A DNA stretch of 64,000 nucleotides from Xanthomonas hyacinthi (lineage in GTDB: Bacteria; Pseudomonadota; Gammaproteobacteria; Xanthomonadales; Xanthomonadaceae). Numbering within the stretch: position 1 is the first letter of the stretch; each line of letters opens with the position of its first letter. This document shows, piece after piece, positions 17,611 through 27,742 of this stretch. The notes beneath the pieces are model-generated. The model was not told the origin of the DNA, did not search any database, and worked only from the letters and a program-made list of their open reading frames with translations. Location: positions 4,657,001-4,721,000 of the forward strand of contig NZ_CP043476.1 in NCBI RefSeq assembly GCF_009769165.1, written 5' to 3'. Made by a program: the position numbers and the translations under genes.

Positions 17611-19314
17611 ATGCGCTACCTCGTTCCCGCCTTCGCTGCCGCCTCCACCCTGCTGCTGGCGGCCTGCGCCAGCGCCCCGCGCGCGCCTTCCAGCGCCGCC
17701 ATTGCGCCCATCGCCGTGCCCGCCGTGGCCCATCCCGGCGGCGAGACGCCCGACTGGTGGTACCGCAGCGGCGCGGCCAAGGCGGCCAACAACGGCGCGA
17801 TGCGCGGCAAGGCCAAGAACGTGATCCTGTTCCTCGGCGACGGCATGAGCCTGACCACGGTCGCCGCCGCGCGCATCCTCGACGGCCAGCGCAAGGGCGC
17901 CTCCGGCGAGGAGAACCAGCTGTCGTGGGAAGCGTTCCCGGCCACCGCGCTGAGCAAGACCTACAACACCGACTCGCAGACGCCGGACTCGGCCGGCACC
18001 ATGACCGCGATCACCACCGGCGTGAAGACCCACATGGGCGCGATCGGCGTGGCCGCCGGCAAGCGCGAGGCCTGCGCCGACAGCCTCGGCAAGCAGTTGC
18101 TGACCTGGCTGGAACTGGCCGACAGCGCCGGCCTCAACACCGGCATCGTCACCACCACCCGGCTGACCCACGCCACTCCCGCCGCGACCTACGCGCACAC
18201 CCCCGAACGCAACTGGGAAAGCGACACCGACCTGCCCGCGAAGGCGCTGGCCGAAGGCTGCCGCGACATCGCCCAGCAGATGGTCAGCGCGCGCTTCGGC
18301 CGCGGCCCGCAGGTGATGCTGGCCGGCGGCCGCAGCCAGTTCACCACGGTCGAGCAGCGCGACCCGGAATACGACGACAAGGTCGGCCTGCGCCTGGACG
18401 GCCGCGACCTGGTCGGCGAATGGCGCCAGCGCCATCCGCAGGGCGCCTATGTCTGGAACCGCGGGCAGCTGGAAGCGGCGCAGAACGCCCCGGCGCTGCT
18501 CGGCCTGTTCGAGCCGGACCACATGCAGTTCGACCACGACCGCGACCAGGGCGCGGCCGGCGACCCGAGCCTGGCCGAGATGACCCGCGCCGCGATCCGC
18601 ACCCTGTCGCGTGGCAAGGACGGCTACGTGCTGATGGTCGAGGGCGGCCGCATCGACCACGCCCACCACGCCGGCAACGCCTACCGCGCGCTGGACGAGA
18701 CCATCGCCCTGTCGCAGGCGGTGCAGGCCGCGGCGGAGGCGACCTCGGCCGAGGACACGCTGATCATCGTCACCGCTGACCATTCGCACACGCTGAACTT
18801 CGTCGGCTACCCGCAGCGCGGCAACCCGATCCTGGGCAAGGTGCGCGGCACCAGCGGCGAAGACGCCAACACCGGCGAGCTGGCGCTGGACGGCAACGGC
18901 CAGCCGTACGCCACGCTCAGCTATGCCAACGGCCCCGGCTACACCGGCGCCAGCAACCAGCAGCCGGCCGGGATCAAGCAGTTCCCGCACGCGCCGAGCA
19001 GCGTCGAGCCGGTCAAGGGCCGCCCCGACCTGACCCATGTCGACACCGAGCAGCCGGACTTCATGCAGGAAGCGCTGGTGCCGACCAAGGCCGAGACCCA
19101 TGGCGGCGACGACGTCGGCATCTGGGCACGCGGCCCCGGCAGCGATGCGTTGCGCGGCAGCCTGGAAGAGAACGTGATCTACCACGTGATCGTGCAGGCC
19201 ACGCCGAAGCTGCGCGGGCGCCTGTGCCAGGCCGGCACCTGCAATGGCGACGGCGTGCCGGTGCAGTTGCCGAAGCCGGACGCGTTCGTGGCCAACGCCG
19301 CCAGCGCCAAGTGA
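17611..19314 (+). CDS. Alkaline phosphatase, lipoprotein
   Basis: 567 residues from the ATG at 17611; a much longer frame is open upstream, but it is antisense to the symporter gene. A lipobox LAAC (C19) follows the signal peptide. Metal ligands and nucleophile of the PhoA family are clear: LFLGDGMS (D77), TPDSAGT with nucleophile S128, VEGGRIDHAHHAGN and VTADHSHT. It hydrolyses phosphate monoesters outside the cytoplasm to supply phosphate. No obvious Pho box was located in the short upstream gap. The C-terminal part includes two cysteines (CQAGTC) that may form a disulfide. Confidence 0.92.
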   Translation: MRYLVPAFAAASTLLLAACASAPRAPSSAAIAPIAVPAVAHPGGETPDWWYRSGAAKAANNGAMRGKAKNVILFLGDGMSLTTVAAARILDGQRKGASGEENQLSWEAFPATALSKTYNTDSQTPDSAGTMTAITTGVKTHMGAIGVAAGKREACADSLGKQLLTWLELADSAGLNTGIVTTTRLTHATPAATYAHTPERNWESDTDLPAKALAEGCRDIAQQMVSARFGRGPQVMLAGGRSQFTTVEQRDPEYDDKVGLRLDGRDLVGEWRQRHPQGAYVWNRGQLEAAQNAPALLGLFEPDHMQFDHDRDQGAAGDPSLAEMTRAAIRTLSRGKDGYVLMVEGGRIDHAHHAGNAYRALDETIALSQAVQAAAEATSAEDTLIIVTADHSHTLNFVGYPQRGNPILGKVRGTSGEDANTGELALDGNGQPYATLSYANGPGYTGASNQQPAGIKQFPHAPSSVEPVKGRPDLTHVDTEQPDFMQEALVPTKAETHGGDDVGIWARGPGSDALRGSLEENVIYHVIVQATPKLRGRLCQAGTCNGDGVPVQLPKPDAFVANAASAK

Positions 19315-19356
19315 CTGCGGCGCGGCGCAGCTCTTTGGCGCCATGGCCGCGTCGGT

Positions 19357-19506
19357 TTCCACGATCTGCAGCTACGCGAAGTGATCGCGCCGGTGCACGA
19401 CTTCGCCTGGCCGTTCGAGCGCGGCGTGGCCCGGGTCTGCGACGGCGGCCGGCGCGGCACGCCCGATGGCGACGGGCACACGCCGATGCAAGGCGGACGC
19501 TGGTAG
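19357..19506 (+). pseudogene. Fragment resembling a WG-repeat protein C-terminus
   Basis: An isolated plus-strand frame without a start codon encodes REVIAPVHDFAWPFERGVAR and ends in GGRW then TAG. The W-P-F-x-x-G-x-A-x-V pattern is that of WG repeats. Nothing upstream continues it, so this is probably the tail of a lost gene. The remaining 250 bp up to tilS contain only pyrimidine-rich, repeat-like intergenic sequence (cccctctcccccgggg near 19612). Confidence 0.4.
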
Positions 19507-19756
19507 GCCATCGAGCGCAACAACCGCGAAGTTCCAGAACCGCAGCGCTGAGCGCGGGCACCGCGGAGTGCGGCAGCGTCGGCCTGCCAACAAAACAGTA
19601 GGCAGACCGAGCCCCTCTCCCCCGGGGCGACAAGGCACGGCTTGCGCGCCGCGGGCGCGTGTGCCCTGGAGCGCCCTCTCCCGCAATCCGCTGCGCCGCG
19701 CGCCGCACGGGCCGCAACCACTTCGCTGCCGCGTCGCCAGCCTCTAAAGTGACGCG

Positions 19757-21109
19757 ATGAGCAGCCGTTCCGATACCGCCCCGCCCTGCCCCGTGCGCGC
19801 CGCGCTGCCCGACCCGGCGCCGGCCGCGGTGCTGGTCGGCCTCAGCGGCGGGCTGGATTCCAGCGTGCTGCTGCATGCACTCGCGCAACAGCCGCAGTAC
19901 CGTCGCGCCGGGCTGCGCGCGCTGCACGTGCACCACGGCCTGCATGCCGACGCCGATGCCTGGGCCGACCATTGCGCCGCATTCTGCGCGGCGCTGGCGA
20001 TCCCGCTGCAGGTGCGGCGCGTGCAGGTGCCGCGCGACGGCGGCCACGGCCTGGAGGCGGCGGCGCGGCAGGCACGGCGCACGGCCTTCGCCCAGGCGCT
20101 GGCCGCCGGCGAGTGGCTGGCGCTGGCACAGCACCGCGACGACCAGGCCGAGACCTTCCTGCTGCGTGCGCTGCGCGCCTCCGGCGCAGACGGACTGGCG
20201 GCGATGCAGCCGTTGCGCGACTTCGCCCACGGCATGCTGTGGCGGCCGCTGCTGGCGCTGCCGCGCAGCGACCTGCATGCCTATGCGCAGCGGCACGCGC
20301 TGCGCTGGATCGAAGACCCGAGCAATGCCGACCCCGGCTTCGACCGCAATTTCCTGCGCCTGCAGCTGCTGCCGCTGCTGCGCCAGCGCTGGCCGCATGC
20401 CGATGCCGCGCTGGCGCGCAGCGCGCAGCTGTGCGGCGAGGCCGGCGCGCTGCTGGACGACGGCGACCAGGCCGCGCTCGATGCGCTGCGCGGCGGCGAC
20501 GCTGCCACGGCGACGCTGTCGCTGCCGCGCCTGCGCGCGCTGCCGGCGCCGCGCCGCGCGCGCGTGCTGCGGCGCTGGGTCGCGCAAGCGGGGCTGCCGC
20601 CGCTGCCGGCGGCCGGCCTGGTGGCGATCGAGCGCTCCCTGCTGCACGCACGTGGCGACGCGTCCGCGCAGTTCGCCTGGCATGGCGCGACGCTGCGCTG
20701 CTGGCGCGACGCGCTGTACGCCGAGCGCGACCCGCCGCCGCTGCCCGCCGACTGGCAGGCGCCCTGGGACGGCCGCGCGCCGCTGGCGCTGCCCGACGGC
20801 CGCCGCCTGCGGCTGCGCGCCGACGCGCCACTGGGTTTCGACGCGCCGCTGCTGGTGCGGCTGCGCCAGGGCGGCGAACGCATCCTGCTGCCCGGACGCC
20901 AGCATTCGCAGGCACTCAAGCAGGTGCTGCAGGAGCGCGCCGTGCCACCCTGGCAGCGCGCGCGCCTGCCGCTGCTGTTCGACGCCGAGCGCTTGCTCGC
21001 CGCCGGCGACCAGATCGTCGCCGCGCCGCTGCACGCCTGGCTGCAGGCACGGCGCGCGCGGCTGGCGCTGGACACCGCCGCCACGCCATCGTCACCTGCC
21101 TCGCATTGA
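19757..21109 (+). CDS. tilS: tRNA(Ile)-lysidine synthetase
   Basis: 450 residues. The N-terminal PP-loop motif GLSGGLDSS (near residue 29) binds ATP, and the [11 protein letters not shown] and [12 protein letters not shown] motifs are characteristic of TilS. The C-terminal third ([23 protein letters not shown]) is the TilS substrate-binding domain. The enzyme attaches lysine to C34 of the minor isoleucine tRNA so that AUA is read as Ile rather than Met; it is essential. It is followed 31 bp later by xseB on the same strand, a unit with ispA. In enterobacteria tilS is usually elsewhere, so this arrangement is a lineage feature. Confidence 0.95.
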   Translation: MSSRSDTAPPCPVRAALPDPAPAAVLVGLSGGLDSSVLLHALAQQPQYRRAGLRALHVHHGLHADADAWADHCAAFCAALAIPLQVRRVQVPRDGGHGLEAAARQARRTAFAQALAAGEWLALAQHRDDQAETFLLRALRASGADGLAAMQPLRDFAHGMLWRPLLALPRSDLHAYAQRHALRWIEDPSNADPGFDRNFLRLQLLPLLRQRWPHADAALARSAQLCGEAGALLDDGDQAALDALRGGDAATATLSLPRLRALPAPRRARVLRRWVAQAGLPPLPAAGLVAIERSLLHARGDASAQFAWHGATLRCWRDALYAERDPPPLPADWQAPWDGRAPLALPDGRRLRLRADAPLGFDAPLLVRLRQGGERILLPGRQHSQALKQVLQERAVPPWQRARLPLLFDAERLLAAGDQIVAAPLHAWLQARRARLALDTAATPSSPASH

Positions 21110-21140
21110 CCCTGCCGCCGACGCCGCGCACACTGCCACG

Positions 21141-21404
21141 ATGCCCAAGAAGTCGCTAGAAGAAGCCTCCCCGGTCGCCCGCTTCGAGCAATCGCTCGAG
21201 GAGCTGGAAGTGCTGGTGGAGAAGATGGAAACCGGCGACCTGAGCCTGGAGCAGTCGTTGAGCGCCTACGAACGCGGCGTCGGCCTGTACCGGCAGTGCC
21301 AGCAGGCGCTGGAACAGGCCGAACTGCGCGTGCGCCTGCTCAGCGATCCGGAGCAGCCCGACGCCGCCGAGCCGTTCGATCCCGCCCCGCTCCATGGCGG
21401 CTGA
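21141..21404 (+). CDS. xseB: Exodeoxyribonuclease VII small subunit
   Basis: 87 residues from the ATG at 21141; the frame is also open across tilS, which is a shadow. The motif [20 protein letters not shown] followed by [20 protein letters not shown] is the conserved two-helix body of XseB. It forms exonuclease VII with XseA, degrading single-stranded DNA to oligonucleotides. The last 11 bp overlap the start of ispA, which suggests translational coupling. The xseB-ispA pairing is common in proteobacteria. Confidence 0.96.
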   Translation: MPKKSLEEASPVARFEQSLEELEVLVEKMETGDLSLEQSLSAYERGVGLYRQCQQALEQAELRVRLLSDPEQPDAAEPFDPAPLHGG

Positions 21405-22275
21405 CGCCGCGTTCGCGCGCTGGCGCCAGCGCGTGGAAGCCGGCCTGGACGCGCACCTGCCCAGCGCCGCGACCGCGCCGCGCCGCCTGCACGCGGCGAT
21501 GCGCCATGCCACCCTCGGCGGCGGCAAGCGCATGCGTCCGCTGCTGGTCTACGCCAGCGGCGCGCTGTTCGAGTCCGACGAAGCGCAGCTGGATGCGCCG
21601 GCGCTGGCGGTGGAGCTGATCCACGCCTATTCGCTGGTCCACGACGACCTGCCGGCAATGGACGACGACGCCCTGCGCCGCGGCCGCCCCACCGTGCACA
21701 TCGCCTTCGACGAGGCCACCGCGATCCTGGCCGGCGATGCGCTGCAAAGCCTGGCCTTCGCCCTGCTGGCCGGCGCCGACACTGCCGATGCGGCCTTGCG
21801 CGTGCGCTGGCTGCAGACCCTGGCCGACGCCGCGGGCGCGGCCGGCATGTGCGGCGGCCAGGCGCTGGACATCGACGCCACCGGCGCGGTGCAGCCGCTG
21901 GCCGACCTGCAGCGCATGCATGCATTGAAGACCGGCGCGCTGATCCGCGCCAGCGTGCGCCTGGGCGCGCTGGCCGGCGGCGCCGACACTGCCGCACTCG
22001 CGCAGCTGGACGCCTTCGCCACCGCACTGGGCCTGGCGTTCCAGGTCCGCGACGACATCCTCGACATCGAGGCCAGTTCCGAACAGCTCGGCAAGACCGC
22101 CGGCAAGGACGCGGCGCAGGCCAAGTCCACTTATCCGGCGCTGCTCGGCATGGACGGCGCCAAGGCCAAACTGGCCGAACTGGCGGCGGCGATGCGCGAC
22201 AGCCTGCACGGCCACGGCGTCCGCGCCGACGCGCTGGCGGCGCTGGCGCGGCTGGCGGTGGATCGCGCGCACTGA
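21394..22275 (+). CDS. ispA: Farnesyl diphosphate synthase
   Basis: 293 residues. The first aspartate-rich motif is in [11 protein letters not shown] (about residues 84-93), with the lysine/arginine motif GGGKRMRP upstream; the second is [20 protein letters not shown]. This pattern fits short-chain trans-prenyl transferases that condense IPP with DMAPP/GPP to give farnesyl diphosphate, the precursor of ubiquinone side chains and undecaprenyl phosphate. The gene overlaps xseB by 11 bp. A dxs gene, often next in such clusters, is absent here; 200 bp of non-coding sequence and a convergent MFS gene follow. Confidence 0.95.
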   Translation: MAADAAFARWRQRVEAGLDAHLPSAATAPRRLHAAMRHATLGGGKRMRPLLVYASGALFESDEAQLDAPALAVELIHAYSLVHDDLPAMDDDALRRGRPTVHIAFDEATAILAGDALQSLAFALLAGADTADAALRVRWLQTLADAAGAAGMCGGQALDIDATGAVQPLADLQRMHALKTGALIRASVRLGALAGGADTAALAQLDAFATALGLAFQVRDDILDIEASSEQLGKTAGKDAAQAKSTYPALLGMDGAKAKLAELAAAMRDSLHGHGVRADALAALARLAVDRAH

Positions 22276-22473
22276 CGCGATTTTGGTGTCGCTCTCGCCC
22301 TTCTCGTCCAGGAGGAAGCCGCCGTCCACGCCATAGGTGTGGGCGGCGATGAATCCAGCGGCGTGCCGGCGGCATGCGCATGCGCGATGACGGCACCCAG
22401 GCCGCGCCCGCGGTCGACGGGCCCGCCGACCTTGAGCTGCTGGGGCTGTATTCGCGCGAACGCCGAATGCCGG

Positions 22474-23844
22474 TCATGCCGACGCGCGATCCGACCGGAT
22501 GCCGAACCGGCATAGCGCGCTTGCGCACAGCAGCAGCGCCACGGAAATCCCAATCGCCGCATGCATGCCGCGCATGAAGGCCGCCGCTGCGGTATCGCGG
22601 ATCAGGTAGCCGAAGATGGCCACGCCCAGCATGCCGCCGACCTGACGTGCGGAATTGAGCACGCCCGAGGCGATCCCCGCGCGCGACGCGTCCACCGACG
22701 ACAACGTCGCATTGGTCATGGTCGGCACCATCAGCGCGATGCCGCTGGCCGCCAGCAGCATCGGCAACACCAGCAGCCAGTAGGCGCCATCGATGCTGAC
22801 CGGCAGCAGCAGCGCATAGCCCAGTGCCGCCAGCAGTAAGCCCATGACCATCAGCCGCCGGCTGCCCATGCGCGTGATCAGCCGCCCCGCCAGCACGTTG
22901 ACCGCCATCAGCACCAGCGTCATCGGCAGGAAGGCCAGGCCCGCCCGTTGCGGCGAGAGTTGCTGCTGGATCTGAAAGAACAGGCTGAAGACGAAGATCA
23001 AGCCGTAGTAGGCGAAGTTCACCGCCACGCCGGCGAGCGAGGCCGCGGCGAAGGTCGGAATCCGGAACAGCGCCAACGGCAGCATCGGCGAACGGCTGCG
23101 CGCTTCGATGCAGAGGAAACCCAGTCCCGCAACGATGGCCAGCAGCAGGCTGCCGCGGACCAGGCCATGCGCCCAGCCCAGCGGACCGGCTTCGGTCAAG
23201 GCCACGGTCATCGCGGCCAGCGCCACGATGGCCGTGGCCTGCCCGGCCCAGTCGAGACTGCGCCGATGGCTGCCGCCATCCCCGGCCACGTACCGCAGCG
23301 TCAGCCAAATCCCGATCAGGCCGATCGGCAGGTTGAGCAGGAAAATGCTGCGCCAGCCCAGCTGCGTCACCAGCACGCCGCCCAGCACCGGCCCGGCGGC
23401 CAGCGCGATGCCGCCGCAGGCGCCCCACCAGCCCAGCGCACGGCTACGCTGCTCGCGATCCGGGAACGCCTGCTGCAGCATGGACAGCGAGTTGGGCACC
23501 AGCAGCGCTGCGCCCAGGCCCTGCACCAGGCGCGCGGCGATCAGCAGCGGCAGGCTGCCGGCCAGGCCGCAGGCGGCCGATGCCAGGGTGAACACCACGA
23601 AGCCGAACAGGAAGATCCGCCGTGCGCCGTAGCGGTCGCCGAGCGCGCCGCTGCTCAGCAGCAAGGCGGCGAACACCAGCGTGTAGGCGTTGACCACCCA
23701 TTGCAGGCCGGCCACATCGGTGGCGAAGCGCTGGCGCAAGGTGTCCAAAGCCACATTGACCACGCTGACGTCGAGCAACACGACCACGAAGCCGAGCGCG
23801 GCGGCCAGCAGCGTGCCGCGCGCGGAGGGAGAAGGCGAAGGCAT
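22474..23844 (-). CDS. MFS drug/H+ antiporter (DHA2, EmrB/QacA-like)
   Basis: 456 residues with 12-14 hydrophobic segments. The N-terminal motif LDVSVVNVALDTLRQRF and motif A (GALGDRYGARRIF) are typical of the DHA2 family of multidrug exporters; ARLVQGLGAALLVPNSLSML is motif B and GPVLGGVLV resembles motif C. It probably exports a toxic or plant-derived small molecule by proton antiport; the substrate is unknown. It is divergent from a LysR regulator gene with a palindrome between them, so that regulator very likely controls it. Confidence 0.9.
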   Translation of the reverse strand: MPSPSPSARGTLLAAALGFVVVLLDVSVVNVALDTLRQRFATDVAGLQWVVNAYTLVFAALLLSSGALGDRYGARRIFLFGFVVFTLASAACGLAGSLPLLIAARLVQGLGAALLVPNSLSMLQQAFPDREQRSRALGWWGACGGIALAAGPVLGGVLVTQLGWRSIFLLNLPIGLIGIWLTLRYVAGDGGSHRRSLDWAGQATAIVALAAMTVALTEAGPLGWAHGLVRGSLLLAIVAGLGFLCIEARSRSPMLPLALFRIPTFAAASLAGVAVNFAYYGLIFVFSLFFQIQQQLSPQRAGLAFLPMTLVLMAVNVLAGRLITRMGSRRLMVMGLLLAALGYALLLPVSIDGAYWLLVLPMLLAASGIALMVPTMTNATLSSVDASRAGIASGVLNSARQVGGMLGVAIFGYLIRDTAAAAFMRGMHAAIGISVALLLCASALCRFGIRSDRASA

Positions 23845-23903
23845 GCAAGGCGTCCGAAAAAACCGATGAGGCCCATGCTAGGCAGCGCCCCTATCGGCGT
23901 AAA

Positions 23904-23933
23904 TTCTCTGGAATCGCCATCCAGACTGGAGAA
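23904..23933. promoter_or_regulatory. Candidate LysR operator in the MFS/LysR intergenic region
   Basis: A perfect interrupted palindrome TCTGGA-N7-TCCAGA (23907-23925) is nested within TTCTC...GAGAA (23904-23933), ten bases before the LysR start codon. LysR regulators typically bind interrupted dyads of this size near their own promoter. Position between divergent genes supports autoregulation and control of the exporter; this is inference from geometry. Confidence 0.5.
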
Positions 23934-23942
23934 AATGCACAG

Positions 23943-24842
23943 ATGTTCGATTGGGAGAACTTCCGTCATTTCCTCGCGGTCGCGCGCGCCGGCACCTTGT
24001 CCGGCGCCGCCCGCAGCCTGCACGTGGACCATGCCACGGTCAGCCGGCGCCTGAGCGCGCTCGAAGCCGAACTGCAGGCGGCGCTGGTCGAGCGCCTGCC
24101 ACGCTGCTGCCGCCTGACCCCGATGGGGGTGCACGTCTACGAACAGGCCAAGACAATGGAAGCCGCCGCGTTCGCGGTGGAGCGCCTGACCCGTGCCGGG
24201 CAGACGCCGTTGAATGGGACGGTGACGCTCAGCGCGCCGCCGGTGCTGGCGACCCACCTGCTGGCACAACGGCTGCCCGAGTTCCGCAACGACTACCCTG
24301 GCATCCGCCTTTCCGTTGTGGCGCAGGCGCAGCAGGTCTCGCTCAGCCGGCGCGAGGCCGACGTCGCATTGCGCTTGGTGCGCCCCACCGAAGCCAGCAG
24401 CGTCGTGCGCAAGCTCGCGCAGATGCCGTTTGCGCTGTACGCAAGCCGCAACTACGCGGCGGCGCACCGCCCCGAAGATTGGACCTTCATCGCCTACGAC
24501 GCGCGATTCGCCGACATGCCGCAGCAACAGTGGCTACTGGACATCGCCGGCAGCCGGGCGGTGGGCTGCGAGCTCAGCGATATCGGCGGTCACCTGGCCG
24601 CGGCGCGGGCCGGGGCCGGGGTCGCCGGCCTGCCGTGCTTTCTGGGCGATGCAGAACCGGCAATACTGCGGCTGGAGCACGCGGGTGCCATGTTCTCGCG
24701 CGATATCTGGCTGGTCGTGCACCGCGATCTGCGGCGCTCGGCAGCGGTGCGTGCGGTGATGGACTTCGTGGCCGCGGCCGTCGCCGCGACGCCGGGACTT
24801 GGCCTTGAACCGCCGGTTGCCAAGCAGCCGCAATCGCAATAA
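23943..24842 (+). CDS. LysR-family transcriptional regulator
   Basis: 299 residues. The N-terminal winged helix-turn-helix reads FRHFLAVARAGTLSGAARSL then HATVSRRLSALEAEL, standard for LysR. Residues about 90-290 form the periplasmic-binding-protein-like effector domain (LNGTVTLSAPPVLATHLLAQ). It probably senses a small molecule and activates the divergent MFS exporter gene. The AV-SRR variant of the recognition helix resembles the subgroup that often regulates exporters or dehydrogenases. A strong hairpin terminator follows directly. Confidence 0.92.
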   Translation: MFDWENFRHFLAVARAGTLSGAARSLHVDHATVSRRLSALEAELQAALVERLPRCCRLTPMGVHVYEQAKTMEAAAFAVERLTRAGQTPLNGTVTLSAPPVLATHLLAQRLPEFRNDYPGIRLSVVAQAQQVSLSRREADVALRLVRPTEASSVVRKLAQMPFALYASRNYAAAHRPEDWTFIAYDARFADMPQQQWLLDIAGSRAVGCELSDIGGHLAAARAGAGVAGLPCFLGDAEPAILRLEHAGAMFSRDIWLVVHRDLRRSAAVRAVMDFVAAAVAATPGLGLEPPVAKQPQSQ

Positions 24843-24843
24843 G

Positions 24844-24872
24844 GAAGGCCCGGCAAATGCCGGGCCTTCTTT
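24844..24872 (+). terminator. Rho-independent terminator after the LysR gene
   Basis: An 11-bp perfect stem GAAGGCCCGGC / GCCGGGCCTTC with a 4-base loop (aaat), followed by TTT. It may also work for the convergent DUF4870 gene because the stem is flanked by an A-rich side on the other strand. Confidence 0.85.
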
Positions 24873-24893
24873 GCGAACCAGACCGCGCGCTTT

Positions 24894-25271
24894 TTACTTG
24901 ATCAGGCGCAGCGCGAACGGGTAGCGGTAGGCCACGCCTTCGTTGGCCTTGAGCCCGGCCAGGATGCAGAACACCAGGTTCACCACCCACACCACCGGCA
25001 TCAGCAGCCCGCCGATCACGATGATGCTGAGCACCATGCAGATCACATAAGCGATGGCGACCGTGATCTGGAAGTTCAGCGCTTCCTTGGCCTGGTCGTT
25101 GAGGAACGACTTGGCCGGGTTGTCCTTGTTGATCAGCCAGATGATCAGCGGCACGATGAAGCCGGCGATGATGCCCGACAGATGGGTGATCAAGGCGACC
25201 GTGCGGTCTTCCTGCGGGCCGGCGCCAGCCGGCGGCGGCGGCGGGGCGGTCACGTTGTCGAATTCGCTCAT
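24894..25271 (-). CDS. DUF4870 domain-containing small membrane protein
   Basis: 125 residues. A proline-rich soluble start (TAPPPPPAGAG) precedes three to four hydrophobic segments: THLSGIIAGFIVPLIIWLIN, then an amphipathic stretch DQAKEALNFQ, and two further helices. The motif NDQAKEALNFQI is the DUF4870 signature. Function is unknown in the family, which has Tic20-like topology. A monocistronic gene; the 256 bp upstream to the pmbA end contain no further gene that I can support. Confidence 0.9.
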   Translation of the reverse strand: MSEFDNVTAPPPPPAGAGPQEDRTVALITHLSGIIAGFIVPLIIWLINKDNPAKSFLNDQAKEALNFQITVAIAYVICMVLSIIVIGGLLMPVVWVVNLVFCILAGLKANEGVAYRYPFALRLIK

Positions 25272-25527
25272 CGGTATTCCCTTCCTTATGGTGGTGAGTG
25301 GGCAAAGGCGCTTGGCGCGCCACTCTCGGCGGCCGGCGCAAGCCTGTCAAGCCGTCGCAGTGCCGATCCGGGTCCGCGCTGCCGTGCCGCTCGCCGCCGG
25401 GGACCGCATACGCCGCCGAAATCGACCGTTCTGGACATGCCGGGGCCTGCGCCCCGGCATGCTGCCTGCGGCCGCCAATCTCCACGCCGCAGTGGCCATC
25501 GATGGCGATAACACCGCCCGCGCGGCG

Positions 25528-26892
25528 TCAGGAGTTGCCGGCCACCGTCATCTTGCCGACCAGCACCGCGCCGATGTGCACGTGCGAGCGCACGTCGATG
25601 TCGCGGCCGACCGCCTCGATGCGCTGGAACATTTCGCGCAGATTGCCGGCGATGGTGACCTCGTCCACCGGGTAGGCGATGGCGCCGTTCTCGATCCAGA
25701 AACCGCCGGCGCCGCGCGAATAGTCGCCGGTGACCGGGTTGACGCCGCTGCCCATCAGTTCGGTGACCAGCAGGCCGCGCGGGATGCCGGCGGCGATCGA
25801 CGCCAGGTCGTCCGCGTTGGCCGCCACCTGCAGGTTGTGCACGCCGCCGGCGTTGGCGGTGGTCTGCAGGCCGAGCTTGCGTGCCGAGTAGCTGCCCAGC
25901 ACGTAGCGCTGCAGCACCCCGCCGGCGACCAACGGCGCGGCGCGGGTGGCCACGCCCTCGCCGTCGAAGGCGGCCGAACGCAGCCCGCGGCGCAGGTGCG
26001 GCAATTCGTCGATCGCGAACCAGTCCGGGAACAGGCGGCTGCCGACGCTGTCGAGCAGGAAGCTGGCGCGGCGGTACAGCGCGCCGCCGGAGACCGCGCC
26101 GAGCAGGTGCCCGACCAGCGAGCGCGCCATCTCCGGGGCGAACAGCACCGGCAGCTCGCCGGTCGGCAGCGAGCGCGGCTGCAACCGGGCCACGGTGCGC
26201 TCGGCGGCGCGGCGGCCGATCGCCGCCGGCTGTTCGAGGTCTTCGCGCGCCAGCGCGCTGCTGTACCAGCCGTCGCGCTGCATGCCGTCGCCGTGGCCGG
26301 CGATCAGCGCGCAGCCGATCGAATGGTGGGTGCTGCGCTCGCGGCCGACGAAGCCGTGCGAGTTGGCGTACACCGACAGGCTTTCGCTGCTGCCGGCCGA
26401 GGCGCCGTCGGAATTGGCCACGCGCGGGTCGGCCCCGCGCCCGGCGGCCTCGCAGGCCAGGGCCAGTTCAATCGCCTCCTCCGCCTCCAGCGCCCACGGA
26501 TGCCAGCGGTCCAGCTCGGGCAGCTCGCGCGCCATCAGCGCCGCGTCGGCCAGCCCGGCGGCGACGTCGTCCTCGGTATAGCGGGCGATCGCGCAGGCCT
26601 GGGCGACGGTCGCCTCGAGGCTGGATTCGTGCAGGTCGGCGGTGCTGGCGCTGCCCTTGCGCTGGCCGAAGTAGACGGTGACGCCGATCCCGCGGTCGCG
26701 GGTGGCCTCGACCGTTTCCACCGCGCCCAGGCGCACGTTGACGTCCAGCCCGCGGTCTTCGCTGCAGCTGACCTCGGCCTGGCTGGCGCCGAGTTCGCGC
26801 GCGCGCGCCAGCAGCCGCTCGGCGATGGCGGACAGGCGCTCCAGCCGTTCCAGGCTGTCGTCGCGGCGCAGTTCGGAGGTGATCGCGTTCAA
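25528..26892 (-). CDS. pmbA: Metalloprotease PmbA (TldE)
   Basis: 454 residues, starting at a TTG (26892, [11 protein letters not shown]). PmbA/TldE is the subunit of the TldD-TldE heterodimer that lacks the zinc motif itself; consistent with this, no HExxxH is seen. Family motifs include [19 protein letters not shown] and [19 protein letters not shown]. With TldD it degrades unfolded or small peptides and processes microcin B17 and the CcdA antitoxin in E. coli. The partner tldD lies 850 bp to the right, separated by the oppositely oriented darP gene. Confidence 0.93.
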   Translation of the reverse strand: MNAITSELRRDDSLERLERLSAIAERLLARARELGASQAEVSCSEDRGLDVNVRLGAVETVEATRDRGIGVTVYFGQRKGSASTADLHESSLEATVAQACAIARYTEDDVAAGLADAALMARELPELDRWHPWALEAEEAIELALACEAAGRGADPRVANSDGASAGSSESLSVYANSHGFVGRERSTHHSIGCALIAGHGDGMQRDGWYSSALAREDLEQPAAIGRRAAERTVARLQPRSLPTGELPVLFAPEMARSLVGHLLGAVSGGALYRRASFLLDSVGSRLFPDWFAIDELPHLRRGLRSAAFDGEGVATRAAPLVAGGVLQRYVLGSYSARKLGLQTTANAGGVHNLQVAANADDLASIAAGIPRGLLVTELMGSGVNPVTGDYSRGAGGFWIENGAIAYPVDEVTIAGNLREMFQRIEAVGRDIDVRSHVHIGAVLVGKMTVAGNS

Positions 26893-26965
26893 TGCTTTAT
26901 CCTGTAGAGGTCACGGCTCCGCGCAACGCGGAGCGGAAAATTCGAATTGGAAAGACCAAAAGACC

Positions 26966-27565
26966 ATGCGCGGACGCGACGAAGACACCGGTGAATTCCG
27001 CGGCGACAGCCGCAGCCAGCAGCGCCGCGCGGCGCTGGAAGTGCTGACCCTGGGCGAGAAGCTGGTGGCGCTGACCCCGGCGCAGCTGGCCAGGCTGCCG
27101 GTGCCCGACGCGCTGATCCCGCATATCGCCGAAACCAAGCGCATCACCTCGCATATCGCGCACAAGCGGCAGCTGGCGTTCCTGGCCAAGCAGATGCGCC
27201 GCGAGGACGATGCGACCCTGGACGCGATCCGCGAAGCCATGGACGTCAACAGCGACGGCGCGCGCCGCGAAGTGGCGGCGATCCACCGGGTCGAGGACTG
27301 GCGCGCGCGCCTGCTCGCCGACGGCGACAGCGCGCTGTCCGAGCTGCTGGGCGAATACCCCGAGGCCGACCGCCAACGCTTGCGCCAGCTGATCCGCAAC
27401 GCCAAGGAAGAGCGGCTGAAGAACAAGCCGCCGCACGCCTATCGGGAGTTGTTCCGGGAGTTGCGCGAGCTGGTGCTCGGGGACTCGGGACTCGGGACTG
27501 GGGACTCGGGACTCGAAGCAGCGGACCTGGACGCGCTCGAAACCGATCCCGACGAACGCGACTGA
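26966..27565 (+). CDS. darP: Ribosome biogenesis factor DarP (YjgA)
   Basis: 199 residues from the ATG at 26966. The body ([53 protein letters not shown]) matches YjgA/DarP, which binds the late 50S precursor and aids peptidyl-transferase-centre maturation. The family normally ends soon after ...[11 protein letters not shown]. Here the reading frame continues into five exact 7-bp repeats (27480-27514), adding [17 protein letters not shown] and an acidic tail. That C-terminal extension is therefore repeat-derived. Divergent from pmbA with a 73-bp shared upstream region. Confidence 0.9.
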   Translation: MRGRDEDTGEFRGDSRSQQRRAALEVLTLGEKLVALTPAQLARLPVPDALIPHIAETKRITSHIAHKRQLAFLAKQMRREDDATLDAIREAMDVNSDGARREVAAIHRVEDWRARLLADGDSALSELLGEYPEADRQRLRQLIRNAKEERLKNKPPHAYRELFRELRELVLGDSGLGTGDSGLEAADLDALETDPDERD

Positions 27566-27738
27566 GCCGCGACGCCAGCCGCGGCAGCCGCGCGCGGCGC
27601 CGCATTCGATGCCATCGGACCCGATACCGCCTCGAATCAACCGGCGACGCCGCCGGAGAGCGCAGCCAACCGCACCGGCATCGCCATGGCCGCCAAGCGC
27701 GGCTCTACCGATTCCCGTTTCCCGATTCCCCATTCCCG
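27480..27738. repeat. GGGANTN heptad arms, inverted, between darP and tldD
   Basis: Left arm: five heptads GGGACTC/GGGACTG at 27480-27514, inside darP. Right arm: ATTCCCG, TTTCCCG, ATTCCCC, ATTCCCG at 27711-27738, ending five bases before the tldD stop codon. The arms face each other about 200 bp apart. They belong to the same family as the elements at 33147, 42462, 55032 and 57275, but with ACT in place of AAT on the left. Confidence 0.8.
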
Positions 27739-27742
27739 GCAC

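Noticed and set aside
22276..22473. Minus-strand peptide-like stretch (HTYGVDGGFLLDEKG) between ispA and the MFS gene
   Set aside because: Too short, without a start or family resemblance that I can name; could be a gene fragment but not supportable.
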